Below, piece after piece: positions 43,649 to 57,230 of a stretch of 64,000 bases of DNA. Both the position numbers and the translations under genes were made by a program. A model generated the notes under the pieces. The model saw nothing but the letters and a program-made list of their open reading frames with translations. It was not told the origin of the DNA and made no database searches. The stretch spans positions 2,829,187-2,893,186 of the forward strand of contig WNKI01000004.1 of the NCBI GenBank assembly GCA_015350385.1, written 5' to 3'. Each line of letters starts with the position of its first letter. Positions within the stretch are counted from its first letter, which is position 1. Source of the stretch: Aculops lycopersici (taxonomy: Eukaryota > Arthropoda > Arachnida > Trombidiformes > Eriophyidae).

Positions 43649-46600
43649 ATGAAGCGACGCAAGAAACAACGACCACCAAGACAGAGAATCAAGCTTGAGT
43701 TTCACGAGCAGAAAACTTTCAAGACTGTGATGAGGTTTGATGTGCGAGGGGGCAACCGGAATTGGCAAGCGCATTCCTCATTGCTTGTTACCGCGCTCGG
43801 TCTAGTGAGTCTATCTATACTCTTACAGTTGCAGTTAAGTTTATGTGATGATAATTATTATGATTCAAATCAAATCAACGGAACCAGTGGGCAGCTAAAC
43901 AAATTGCAACTCCCACCAGTCGATGGTAAGTGCAGCTTATTTAACTTTTTGTACGAGAGCGAAAAAAGGGCGCAACTACGCTAAGTGCTACCGGAAGCGA
44001 CGAGCAGATAAACAGCTTAGCTTGCAGGCCCATCAATCAGGTGGATGGGTTGTCATTTTGGTGATCAGAATAACGAGCAGTCGGTTCTAACAGACCGCAA
44101 ACAAATGCAATCGTGGTTTCCCTTTCACTTGACGGTTTAGCGGGCCACCACCGCTGACCACGACGACGCAAATTTTGGTGTTGATTTTCTAACGACATCT
44201 CGGTCGCAATGACAACGATCGAGGATATAATATTAATCTAACTTGTGCTAGCGGATGAGTTCTATGTACCATTTGATTGTCCGACTTCGAGGCGTCACTA
44301 TTTCCCTCCAAATATTTAGCGCTTGTTTGCTCTCTTGCTTGTTGATCGACCAGCAACCAAATTTGGCCAAAAACTTGGCGTCTGTTGCCCCATTAACTCG
44401 CTCAGCGGCTGTCGGTCGATGGTTGGTGCCAACGAGAGGAGCATAGAGTTACACTATCCCCAATTGGCCTGCTGAGTGGCCGACGAGTGTGTTATTTTCC
44501 TCTCTTCCTCGCCCTGTTCACGGTGGCTTTTGTAGCCATCGATGACGCAACGCTCAAAGCCGAAGTCAGACGTGGTCTGAATTTTGCCGGCTTGTTGACT
44601 TGTGTAGTTCTCTCGCGCTAGAGGAATGCAAAGTCGTTGCAAAATCTGTGGAGCTGTGTAATCTCTCGTTTCGCATTCGACATTCAGGGAATGGGAAACG
44701 AAAGGGGCCGCTAGAATGCAATTGAATCCAATGTTTTGGTCCCCTCCTATTTCTATAAATTAAGGTTGTACGCCAGCAACGACAATCAACTTTCAATTGT
44801 GTGCTGCGCGCCTCTGACTTGGGTTTAGATTGTAGGAAAAATAGAGAGAAAGAATGCAAGCAACAAAAGAAGGCTATGGGACACTGGAGTAAAAACTATG
44901 AGCCGGCGAGTGCCTCTTTTTTCATGTTTCTTGTGCTGAAACTAAGACGAGAAGAAGTTCGAGGCAAAAAGCGACTCAGTTTTTTCTTACCATCTACTCA
45001 GCTTCCGGTAGTCCCAAAAAAGTCTCTAGTCTAGTCTAGTCTCGTCTTGTCTCCTCTCGTCTCGTCTCGTCTCGAATCGTCGCTTTGGCCCGCGCTGCGT
45101 TGTCTCTCACCAGCCGACCACCTGTCATGTTGTTTTTTATTTGATTTCCCTATCTCTCCAAACCAAACGAAACAAAATTCGTAGGCAAGAGAAGGCAAAG
45201 TGGCAGAGTGACAGAAGCAAAAGGGGGCGAAGGAGTAAGTGTAAAGTTTCGCAGTGCTGAGTTCTGCTAACGGAAGTGGCAAGTTGGTTTGCATTCCAAC
45301 CTAAAGCACATGAAGAGATTCCGACGACTAAAACGTAACTTCCGGCTCAGCGAGCAAACTGTCGCCCCGTTGCCTCCGAGTTCATGAAACGTTTGAATTG
45401 ACTTGGAGAATGCCGCCCACTGGAGAGGGTCGTTTGGGTTTCAATTTGGTTGTCCAAGGGTCCAGGTTCAAGCATGTGTGTGCGAGGAAGAGCTTTAAAA
45501 TGACACAAACTAGACAAAACTAAACTTTGCTTCGCTTTAGAAGAGAGTTTAAGCTAAACTCTTCGCCCATTTTGGCCAAGACCAAATTTGCAAATTGCCA
45601 CTATAGTTTATGAGCCATAATGTCGTCATCGGCAAACCCTTGCCTCCTGACTTTGGATCGATGAGAGTGTCGAAGTTCAAGGTGGCGACAAGTTTGCTCC
45701 ACTCTCTTCCAGTCTCCTCTTCTACTTAGAGCCCAGTTCAGAGCGCTGAATGTCAAATTAAAAAGTTGAGTTAAACTTATCGGCCAACACAGAGCACAAC
45801 TTATCGAGTTACGACTCGATAAGTTGCTTAGGTTGCACCGTCAGTCAGTTAACTCGATAACTCGATTTCCCTTCAACTCGCTAGCTTCTAATCTACGAGA
45901 TGGAAAGTCAACCGTTGACAGTTTAGTTTAGTCTAGTTTGGCTAACAATGACGATGAGCTAGGAATAGCGCAACAAAGGCCTCGAGTCAAACAGATGCGC
46001 TTGCCTTTAAGTGAGCCGACAAAGCAGGGCAACAAAGAGTCTGGAGTTTCGCTAATGACGCTGCTCATGGTCGTAGTTGCTGTAGTCTTCGAGCTCGTGG
46101 TTGAATAATGCACGTTTGCAAACTCTTAGGTAGATTCCCTTGAGGATACTGAACTCAAAGCGACCTTCTTTTTGGTGTCGCCAGAATTTTTTGCCACACA
46201 CCTACCGTTGCACGCAGGCAGCAGGTAAATAAGAATCTTGATGTTGGAGTTGCCGACGGCATCGATGAACTCGAGTAAACTTACAAAACAGATCCCAGAT
46301 CCTAACCCAAACTCAACTCATTTGATCTCCATGCACACAAACCAATCAATCAATTTCTCGTGATAGTCGGCAGGACTAGCAGCAATGTCTCCCCCTTGCT
46401 TTCGGCGGATGGAATCATTAAGCAAAACGAGGCAAAAGTGAAAGAGAGAGATAGTTTATCAGGTAACCGCACAAACCACGACAGGTTGCAACGCCACACT
46501 TGGCCACATCTGTACAACGGATCCTCCTCACCTATGGTGTCCCAGATTCAAATTGCTCATTTGAACCAGACGGTGGAGTTCAGGTGCCACTTGTTTGGTG

Positions 46601-49600
46601 GCGATGGCGACATCAACCAAAGGAATGCAAATGAGCCACAGGATCTCATATCGCTGATTCTGTGGTACAAAGGCGATAATCCATCGGCAATCTACACACT
46701 GGATGCCAGACAAGTGGCTTCTGGTATAAACTTATCGCAACTTAAGGATAAGGAAACGGGAAGTGGTAAAGCAGACAACAATACAGAACCTAGCTTTGGT
46801 TTGCTCAATCGCCACTTGGTTTCGGAAGCTCGTTTATATACAACACTTAGTTTGAGCAAGAGAGAGAGACTTCAGCTCGATCGAAGCAGCGAATTTCCGG
46901 TAATCAAGTTGCAGGTTAAGTCAGCGGAAGCTGAGGATTCCGGCCAATACAAGTGTCGCGTCGATTTCCGTCGCTCGCCTTCTCACATTCAGTCCTACTA
47001 TTTACAAGTTCAAGGTAAGTTATTGCATTTTAGAGATTGGATTTACATTTTCACGGTCAGTGACCGGAAGTTGCTGTGTCAATCGCGGGCTAATCAGTCA
47101 AATTTCTTATTGGAAAAATATTAATTAACCAAAAAAAAAACGGAAAAATCCAGCGCCCGTCGAGCGACTCGAGCTGTTCGATTCGAGAGGCGGAGGTAGA
47201 AATTTGGTGACATCAAGTGAACAGCAGCAACCACAACGACAGCACCAGCAAGCTAGCCGGCCGAACCAATTGCGACTCAACGAGGATGAGCTGGCCGAGT
47301 TTACGTGTTTAGCTCACGCAGGTTCACCTGAGCCACAAATTGACTGGCTAGCTAGTTGGCGTCCAAATGGCGACACTGATCGATGGACTGAATGGGTGCC
47401 AATTGTGGCCAGCGAAGCCAAGAAAAATGGAGTTTCACCCACCTTCTATTCGTTTCCTCTACCGGAAACTGCAAGCTCGCCAAAATCTGCCCTGGACTTC
47501 CGGTTACCTGAGGCCGAGATTTCGACTGGCACCGGAAGTGGCGAAGGAAACAGCGAGGAGAATGCACCTGCGGCCGAAGAATCGGAGAAACAAACTTCCA
47601 CTTGGAGTTTGCTGAGATTTCGTGTATCGAATTGGCCTGCCGATCGGTTGCGATTGAAATGTCGCGCTGAGCCAAAACAATTTGCTTTTGCAGATGCTTT
47701 TGGCCGACCCGTCGACAGCAGCGGCATCGAGCCAATAGTTTCCGCCTCCTCCCAAGGCGCCAATTTGTTACCGCAGCCAGTAGGGACAGTGAGTGGCGGT
47801 CAAAATAAACTGCATGATAATATGATTGAAGATCAGCGGCAGTGGTGGTCGTGGCGGCGGCAACGGCAAGGCGCCGACGTCAACTCGGTAATTGCAGCCA
47901 ACGGGGAAGCAGCGGCGGAAGTGGCGAATGGAAATGGGAGCAAAGGCAATGGCAATGGCAATGAAGATAACGAGCTCCAGCAACAGCAGCATCAATCACT
48001 AGCTAATGGTCATCTGAGTGGTTGGTTTGAGATAATACCCAATCGTAAGTATATCTACAGTTTATTTCCTTTATCTCCTACAGCAACTTAAGCGGAAGTC
48101 TGACCATAACATTTGCTAAATCAAACAACAACTCAAAAACAATAGTCAAGCCGAAAACGATTGAGATCTCGACGCTCGAAAATGCCAAACAGATTAAGTT
48201 GATTCCGTCCACAAGAGATACGAAGAGTCACATAAAATTCTATCAAATTGAGCTCAATGAGTATGACGAGAGGATAAATTTCCTCTGCAAATCAAGTGGC
48301 TCACGACCAAGTGCCCAGTTCAGTTGGAAATGGAGATGGCCAAGTTCGCGATCCGAACTACAGGCGGAAAATACTGCAGATATTTTGCGGCAGGGCAAAC
48401 GAGTTGATTCGGGCAGTTTAGCTAACGATGCAACCGGAAGCTCAAGTTTGTTCGAGCTCGAAGTGGTAAATTGGCGCCATCACAAAGCTGAGCTCTCCTG
48501 CGAGGCTACAAATGAACTGATGCCAGCTGAACTTCCGGCACGAAAGTTGGAGGCTCGCATCAGTTTCTCAATCAAATGTAAGTGCATGATCGTTTAATAG
48601 ACCACATTTGTAGTAGGTGTGCTCTCGTTATTACTATGTTTATATAAATGTGAATTTCCTAACCTTCAACTTCCGGCCCTCGAACAAAAAACACTGCTTG
48701 CGAAATAAACGAGCAGTCAGTCCAAAGGTCAAGTTGGTTAAAGTGACGAAAACAAGCGAAGAAAAAGGAACAAACGAGCAGCTCAAGTGCCTAATTGAAG
48801 TAAGTAATCTTATATGCAGTATATTAAATAAGCCCTTTTGTAGATAGTAGCAGAGTATCAACTAAATAACCTCTCGAGTTACCAACACCAACACTGACAC
48901 TTCCGGCCGCTGACTTGTGAGAAATCGGAGGAGAGTAACCATTAAAACTCAAGGGGCGAGAGAGAGTATTAGCGAAGTCATTAGTCTGAACTTGAAGATT
49001 TTGTTAGCATGTGAGATGAAGCTAACAATGAAGAGAAAGAGAGTATCTGGTATATTGTGGTTATCTAGAGAGGAAAAAGAGGAGAAGACTCACAAGTTTT
49101 CCTAGAAAGAGTGAGAGAAACGGAGGAAGCCTCTTGTTTTGCGATTTAGAGTTGCGCAACTGCTAGCCAATTTCATGCACCACGACCACAACTAACTCGA
49201 TTTATCTCTCCAGTCGAATCCGCCCATCAATCAACTCGTGTGGCTTGTCAACGGACGGCCAGTGGCTAAAATCGTGGAACCGCCAGGCGGCTCCCCGGGT
49301 TCTAGTTCCGGTTCCGATGGCAGCAGCAGCAAGCGCGACAACGACGACGACAGCGTCAGCGAGGAAGGGGAACACCGTGAATACGACAATAACAAGCCGC
49401 CAACTTCCGCTTCGCCGGCTGCTAGTGGCACTCTCGCTGCGGCCACTTTGCAATTGAACAAGCAACCATCGGCGCTCCAACAGCTACAACAACAGCGTCC
49501 ACGACTCACAGGCAATGAGTCATCTTCGTCGTCTTCTCCTATTTACACTAGAGACAGCAATAGCAGCACTAGCGCCCACAACAACCACCGACCAGGGGAC

Positions 49601-51906
49601 CCTACTTCTGCTTCTTCCAACGTCTCGACAAAATCAGCAACTAGACGACTGATTTCCCTAGAGGAAAAACTTAAATTCTGGCTCGTGAGTCCTCTGGTTG
49701 CCGCGGCCATCGACGAAAGCAAATACAAATTCTCAGGAAATCGAATGACTGTGATTAACTTGACCAAATGGGAGAGTGGCGATGAGTACAAGTGCCAGGC
49801 GTTCAATTCAATGCTTGAATCAGATCCCTCGTTGGGCGGCGCTCCCATTGGTGGCGGTGGTGTTAGGCAAAGTGGCAGCACTAGCAATGGCATTCAACTA
49901 ACCATGGAGTGTAAGTGTAATTTAGTTGTTGTCTACTTTTCAGCGAGTTTTAGCTTGTTGGTTCTAGACTAACTAAAATCTCCAATTGCCGAGATTGTGG
50001 TGATAATCAATCAGTAAAAGCGAGCAAAATTAAAGCGCTAGCTAGCTAGCTAGCGAGAGAGGGGGAGAGAACGAAAACAACGACCAAAAGATTAACTCAA
50101 ACAAACTAACCAAACTAACTCCGCTTCTATTGTATCTCACCTAATTGGACACCGCATCAGATCCGCCGAGTTGCTTGTTCGAAGCTGGTGCCGCCGCTAC
50201 TACAAATAGTAGTACGAGCAATAGCAACGAGAGTGACAAAGATAATGATAACTACAACAACAAAGATGACCACCACCACGACTCGACAAACGTGCGACTT
50301 CCGGTCAACAACCTGCTAAGTTTATTTGATCTCTCTGGCGATAACGAGCGAGAAAACGAAAGTTTTGTCCTAATGTCTTCGCCACTGAAACCAATGGACG
50401 CCAACCTGCAGCTCACCTGTCCGCTGGAGGCGAATCCGCAAGTGGAACAGTACCACTGGTCTTATGTAACTTTGGATCAGTTTGTTAGCTCGCTAGTGAG
50501 CGAGTTTCAGTTTGAGCTGCAGAGGCGCAAGAGGTTGCGTAATCGTCGCCGTGTCGGTCTTGCTCATGATCTTGGTTACCGTCGACAAGTGATAGAAAAA
50601 GAGCAGCAGCAAGTTGGCGAGGAAGGCAACGATTACAAAGTCAACACCAACGGCGAGGAAACTGGCGACTTGCCTTTGGCAAACGTGAGCAAGCAAACGG
50701 ATTATGCAACTAAGGCAACAAAAACACCAAGAACAACAACGAGAACAACCTACCTGAGCAGCAACACTATTGGTAACCAAGATGATAAAGGCAATTGCCG
50801 CGAGAGAAGGGGAATAGTTAAGCGAAGTTCCAGGTATTCGAGCCGGCGGATGGTGACAAACGAACCGGAAGTGCAAGAAACAACACAACCGCCGCCAACG
50901 ACAACTATCAAGACCAACATCGTTGCTCACTTGCGAAATAAACTCAACGACTTGGCATCACGAGTTCACCTGACCACCAGCTCGTCGCGCATCAAGTTAG
51001 CTGAGCTAATATCAGGCCGCGAGTTGTTATCAGAGAGTAGAGTTACCTCCTCTGAGTTCACCAACAACCTGGACGGCCTTGTAGTGTTGTGTCGCGGCTC
51101 GAATCGTGTCGGCAAGCAGGTGGTTCCGTGCGCAAGCATCCTAATGAGTGACAACAGCAGCTCAGAGGCTATTGAGGCTGCAGCTGTAGGTGCAGCCGGC
51201 CAACACACGAGCAAAGGTGAGTGTCTTCTTCTTCTACGTCTCCTCACACCTCCATGTATTTCATTCTATTTACTCCTCTCCAAGGCCACAAAATCCATAG
51301 AAAGTGTCGCACTCCAACGATGACGAGCAACGCCACACATCCAGTGGCTTGAGAGTTGCACGTCTTTTGGCCCACTGGCATCGTGTTACATTGCTAGCTT
51401 AACGTGACTCCATCGACTAGCTGGCCTAAAACTACAATGGGAATGGGGCCACTAGGCCAGGCTTCATGTTGACTGCAACTACAGCAGCAGTAGCATTGAG
51501 ACTAACCAACTTCCAGTCTTGTTTCTTCACCATCAACCTCTTCATTTTCCTCCTCGTCTTTGATTTGCCTTGGCTCGCCTTTAACTCTTGCCCAACAACA
51601 AATCCCTCGAAAACCTCGCAGCGGGTAAAGGGGAAAGGATGCAACGCGAACTCGAGGCCAGAGTGTCCAGTTGTAAACTAAGGCCAAAGCAGCAACCGAA
51701 AGTGGAAAGGTCACTGGAGTTGTGGCTGGACTGCGGCAAGCAAACCGGAAACGCCAGCTTTCTAGGCAGAAGCGGTGGCGGGTTAACTTTGTTCCAATTG
51801 GAGGCTAGCAAGAGGCGGGCCGATGACTTAAGTGAGGCGCCAGGTTTTGCAAGAAACAGTAGCGAAACATCAACATTATCTCAGCAGCAGCAGCAACAAC
51901 AACAGC

Positions 51907-51944
<38 letters not shown>

Positions 51945-54203
51945 CGCGAACAACAAACAAGTCAGCAACGCCAATCGATGATCTTGCTCCTATTTACTGA
52001 CGATCAATTGATTGCCGGCGGCGACTTGCACTTTCCAGTCAGCGAGCTACTTTTACTAGCCGATGAGTTTGATGAGCGCAAGTTTCAGCAAAAGGATGGA
52101 AGGACACAAGAGAACCAAGTTAACTCTAAACCGGAAATTGGAACTGAAACTGCGAGGGCCAAAGAATGGCCCAACCAAAGTCCATCTTGGTCAACTGTGG
52201 GAGCAAATAATAATGAGCTGACATTGAAGGAGCAATCTGATCTTTTGCAAAATTTTGTCTTCACACTGAAGGCCACCAGTTTGGCTATTGATGGAAGGGC
52301 AAGCGTTTCGCGTGCCATCTACGGTTCGGAGGTTCGATTGGATGAGCCACTGGGTGAGGTTAAGCAGAAGCCAGCAGGGGGATCGATGAGCAATTTAGTG
52401 TTTGGCAATGGCGAGAACAAGAATAATATTACTTATAATAACAATCAAGTTGGCGCAGCTCAAGTTTCTCGCTCCACGCAAGCGGAAGCTGGCGAGACGG
52501 ACGAGGAGCTGGCCCCTGCAACAACTAACCTCAGTGGCGCAGGTGAGGAGAGCGGCTTGACAGTGAGCAGCTCGCAGAGATCGAGGGGCGGAAGTGAGAG
52601 TGGCAATATTGGGGGTTACAAGTGGCTGAGCTCGTGGGTTCAGAGGCATGAAATTGGTATAACCTTGGCGGCGCTCGCGGGCACGTTTCTACTTTCAGCT
52701 CTAACAGTGACTCTAATTATAATTGTGATCAAGGTTCAAGGCCGACGATCTGTCATTGGAGGAGATGTCCACAGTGGAGGAGGCAACGAGCGCGAGGAAA
52801 TCGTTGCCTTGGATCGCATTAGTTTAACCTCCAACTCGAAGAGCAATGGAAGCATTGTAGCGAACGGAAGTGGGAAATGCAGCGACCTTAAGTCCAAAAA
52901 CAAGAATAACAAGATGAGGAAGCAAGTTAAGCTACTGGATACAACAAGTGAATCCAATGACTTAATGTGCTCAAAATCTGATTCGCTTATGAGAAGGGAA
53001 AAGCAGCAAAATTACATCACAAAAACAACACCAATATTAACAACAAAAAACTCTGTACAACTAATCGGCCCTCCGAGTCTCGCCGACAGTCACAATCATC
53101 AGGTGGTTGCGGCTAATGATTATCAGCAACTTGAAGCAGATTACTTGGCGCCTCCGGCAATCAACTTTGGTGTTGGAGTTGAAGTTGATTGCGCTACAGG
53201 TGACGGCTTAAATCGAATCAGGAATCATCTTCGCCATCTAAGTTGGAACGAGGAGAACAAAATCGAAATCGAAAACAGAAACAAAAAGTTTCCTGTTGGT
53301 TGTGTGGCTGTTGGAACCGATGGCATTAACTATTGTAGCAATAACAACGCGCACACTAATCACCACTCCAATCAACTGCATGAAGCATTCCTATTGCGCC
53401 AGCCAAACGGAGAGGATGTCAATGGGAGTGTAATCGACTACCATCTTGCGGGCCAAAAACAGATAGCGAGCTCGTGTTATTTCCACAATAACCACAACAA
53501 CCGCCTCTCCAACCAACAGAGCAATCAATGCAACGCCAACCTGAACTCAACGAGACAGCAACATCAAAGTCAGTATCTCAATTCGACTGACGGCTTATCG
53601 CCCTCAAATCTAACAAGCAACTCTTTAAATACAACGAACACCATGACAACAACCGCGGCAACAGGTGGAACCTCGACTCCCCTGTCGCCTCCGAACTCTC
53701 AGTGTTACTCTTCGTCGGTTTCCAACTTTTCGCCTCACCTTCAGCTGGGCTGCGGCGAGTTGGCAAGCAACGGGGTTGGTGGTGGTAGCAGTTGTGCGCC
53801 GAGTCACTCCACCGTAATTGGTTTGGACGAGCACTCGTTTATTAGCGCCGCTCACCACCAGCACTTTTACCTGGTCAACGGAAACGGTCATCAGGTTGGC
53901 GAGCTTATGGCGATTCCGACAACAGCAACAGATAGCGCCACAACTACAATCACCGAGTCCGAGCTGTTGGCTGCAACCGCTACCGCAGCCAATTGTTGCG
54001 CGCTCGGCGAGCACCACGAACACGTGCAACACCACCACCACCAACAACAACAGGTGGCTGCTAATCACCTGATCGGCCAAAGTGTCGACAGCTTTCTTTG
54101 CGACGACTTTACTCAGACCACCACACCAAATACCAGCGACCATTACGATCCAGCAACGCAAGGCCAGCATCCATATCGACGCGTCGTCCACTACGAGAAT
54201 TAG
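43649..54203 (+). CDS. Sidestep-like immunoglobulin superfamily receptor (eight exons)
   Basis: Type I cell-surface receptor resembling Drosophila Sidestep, the motor-axon guidance ligand of Beaten path proteins. Exons: 43649-43925, 46367-47014, 47154-48044, 48146-48577, 48717-48799, 49214-49910, 50161-51216, 51622-54203. All junctions have GT-AG ends and compatible phases, giving 6666 nt (2221 aa). Exon 1 carries the signal segment (SSLLVTALGLVSLSILLQLQ). Ig1 shows LILWYKGD and GQYKCRVDF, typical of Sidestep. Ig2 and Ig3 each have one exon, Ig4 spans exons 5-6 across a phase-0 intron, and Ig5 ends LCRGSNRVGKQVVPC. Exon 8 holds a weak FnIII-like part with about 21 glutamines, a TM helix near 1706-1733 and a tail of about 490 residues rich in Asn, His and Gln. 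Exon 1 and the exon 1/2 join are least certain. Confidence 0.85.
45797..45826. repeat. Perfect 12-bp hairpin with GATA/CGATA cores
   Basis: CAACTTATCGAG, a 6-base loop, then CTCGATAAGTTG form an uninterrupted 12-bp stem. Two more CGAT copies (AACTCGATAACTCGAT) follow within 40 bp. It lies in intron 1 of the sidestep-like gene. The cores resemble GATA-factor and CGATA-type insulator sites. Confidence 0.6.
51882..51944 (+). repeat. CAG/CAA polyglutamine tract
   Basis: 21 consecutive Gln codons, mixed CAG then mostly CAA, inside exon 8 of the sidestep-like gene, in the extracellular part before the transmembrane helix. Confidence 0.9.
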
Positions 54204-54369
54204 AGGCCGTTTTGTGTGATCAATTAAATTGTTGAATAATGATCATGGATGAAATAAGATAGATTAAAATCCTGGTTATAGAGGAGTAAAAGTTTTCTAG
54301 TGAGCCAATAAGTGGGAGAGAGGGAAATGTTGGGTTTTGTAGGCTGGATTTGTAAGCATTGAAGCTGGA

Positions 54370-55477
54370 TCAATCAACTTTAATTGGACGCTTAGCTGCC
54401 TGTTGGTATTCGAGTTGTTGTTGTTGTAGTTTTTGTTGGGAATCTTGATTTGTATTGTTGGCCGAAGACTTGACTGGCGTCGCCGGCTTCACGTAGGCCT
54501 TCTGATAAAATGAATAAAACAATCCAAGGAAAATGAGCGCCGATATTAGCGAGCCAACCAAAGCGGGAGTTTGACTCTTGCCGCACTGATGGTTGAAATA
54601 AAAGAATCCAAATACGTTGTAGATGAGCACCGAAACAAATTGAATCATTTGCAGTGCAGTCAGGTAGCGCTTCCACCAGAGGTGCCTGCGCAACTCGGGA
54701 AAGGTGGCCAGTAGATAATAAGCGTACATAACGACATGTATTGCGCTGTTAATGAATGGGAATGACATTGCGTTCGGAACGACAGGTATCCAGCGGGTCG
54801 CAATATAAGCCACAGTGGGTACATAGGAATGATGGAAGACGTGTAAAAAGGAGATGTGCGATTGTTTCTTGCGCAACACAAACCAAATTGTGTCTAAAAA
54901 GTCGGCCAACCTTGAGAGCAAAAATATCTCTGTTATATAAGCAATCTCGTCCACATGTGTAAAGTCTAGCTCGACGCCCTTGCAATTGAAGAAACTGCGT
55001 CCATTGTCCACAAGAGTAAGCGCTCGTTTTATCAAATATATGTTGACTAGTATCATGGCTCCGTTATAAAATCTGATTAAATTTTTAATCTCAAATGGTT
55101 TCCTATTGGCCATCAACTTTGGTCCAACCAATAGGACGGTCGTTAGGTAGAGGCCGACGATGGCCATGACATTGAGCAGCCCATTGGAGAGCATGAAGAG
55201 GCCTGTTGGTTTTGTTTGGGTTGCATTGCGTTATTAAGTTAGATTTGCCATCCATACAGGCACATAAAATTTTTTTTTTCTAATTCTGAATAATTCTGAA
55301 TCAAGATAACAAGACCAATCATCTGGTCAGCAGATAAAAGAACTACAAGATTTACTCACCGTTGTCACGCTGGTCGCAAAAGTAGCCATAGTTATTTTCA
55401 AGTGGCCAACCGAAGGGGTTGCCTGTGGTACTTTGGTCAGGATGCGCGCTGATGGTGGCGTTAAAGACGCAATACAT
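54370..55477 (-). CDS. ELO-family fatty acid elongase, second paralogue (two exons)
   Basis: Exon 1 (55360-55477) encodes MYCVFNATIS and ends RDN plus one base at donor G|GTGAGT. Exon 2 (54370-55202) follows after a 157-bp intron (acceptor CCAACAG) and the frame closes at 316 aa. The product has GPKLMANRKPF (66-76), LDT with FVLRKK (142-152), histidine box HVFHH (160-164), MYAYY and LWWKRYLTALQMIQF. The usual KxxExxDT appears as RxxDxxDT, a conservative change. The tail is Gln-rich and ends RPIKVD, so it lacks the clear KXKXX signal of the other elongase. ER membrane enzyme of very-long-chain fatty acid synthesis; substrate unknown. It lies tail-to-tail with the sidestep-like gene, 166 bp between stops. 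Confidence 0.93.
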
Positions 55478-55848
55478 TTTGAGTGGGTGTTTGTTGCCCT
55501 CTCTGTCTGTCTGTCTGTCTGTATGTCGATTGCCGATTTGTGTATCAGTTTTGTGTAGCTATGTTGATGATTTTAGATGGACTTTTGTAACGGTGATAAT
55601 AATGATGAAAATAATACTAGTTGATGATGATGTAATTATTAGGAGAAATAGTAATCGATAGGGTGAGGTAAAATTTTTGAACAAACTCCCTCTCTCTAGC
55701 TCATTTCTACTCGCGAGAGAAAGCAACTTTTTGGTCTCCTTCCTCTTGAGCTTCTTCTTATTCTCCGTCTTCTTGTCCGTTCCGCCGGCGCAGTGCATCT
55801 AGATTCTCTCGAGTAACGATTATCTCAACTGGTGCTATACGAGTATCT

Positions 55849-56217
<369 letters not shown>

Positions 56218-57164
56218 ATCTCGTCATGCGCTTGCAAGTGTGCTGTTGGTGGAAAAGCACAGGAGTAAATCTAGGAAACTGCACGACGCCAACAGGTGGA
56301 TTTCTTTCACTTTCTCTCTCCAACTCTCACTCTGAATAGTGGAGCTAATGCCAGTGGCAGTTTCTGGGCTGCAGTAACAGAAAAGAAGTCCTCTTGGAAG
56401 AAGGAGCCACGAGATGAGAGAATCGATAAGATGGCATCTTACTGTCGGCTGCGCGTGAGAGACATTTCGCCAACTTTGTCTATCGACTGTCGAGTAAGGG
56501 AGCGATAGCTAAAATCTTGTCGTTCCGTGATCACCACGCTATTTAAAGTTTTGCGCAACACTCGTTTGGCCAAAAAGCACAGTCATCAGGTAAGACGCGC
56601 AAACTTTACAACCTCTGAAACCTCCCAAGTTCGAATGCGAAAATCTCAGCTGGCTTGGCATCATCTCAGCCTCTCGATGCTGCTACTATTTCGCGTCAAA
56701 AAGCGTTCCGGCCACTGACCTAAATCAGCTCGTTCTCATGGTAACTGGTGTGAGATGCAGCACCACCACACCAACAATCACCGCCACTGAAAACCACCTG
56801 ATACACCTTGATGATTTAACCGATGGCAAGCCAACGAACCAGCAAATGAATACACTCAAATACGAAGCTACGCCTGAGAGCAAGCATAGTAGCGGCGGCA
56901 CCTCAGGTAAGGTCAAGGTAGCGCAAGCTATTCAGAGAGCACCTGTAAGTCGCAGTCGAATTGAGCGCCACCACTTGTTGGAAACATTTCATTCACTATA
57001 ATCGGCTCAACTGTATACATCTAACTATCTATGTCAAGAACCCGAAGCTTTCGCTTTAATCTCACCCCTCGCGCATGCAAAACAACTGACACCTTCTTTG
57101 CAAATCTCTAAGATCTCGTAGAGAGAATGTTGAAAGAGTTGTTAGAAATAATGTTGAATTAAAT

Positions 57165-57170
57165 TTTATT
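57165..57170 (-). terminator. poly(A) signal of SLC17 gene
   Basis: Minus-strand AATAAA about 60 bp past the SLC17 stop. Confidence 0.55.
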
Positions 57171-57230
57171 AACTATTTTAACCGTAATCAACGCGAAGAT
57201 GCGATTATGTGTTGCTATCGTCATTTGAAA

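Noticed and set aside
46360..46366. Start of the first Ig ORF at 46360
   Set aside because: It is a GTG codon just before an acceptor; phase with the signal-peptide exon requires entry at 46367.
56738..57001. Possible small gene (87 codons) with donor-like sites
   Set aside because: No homology, no signal peptide, no matching acceptor or second exon; kept only as a note in the intergenic entry.
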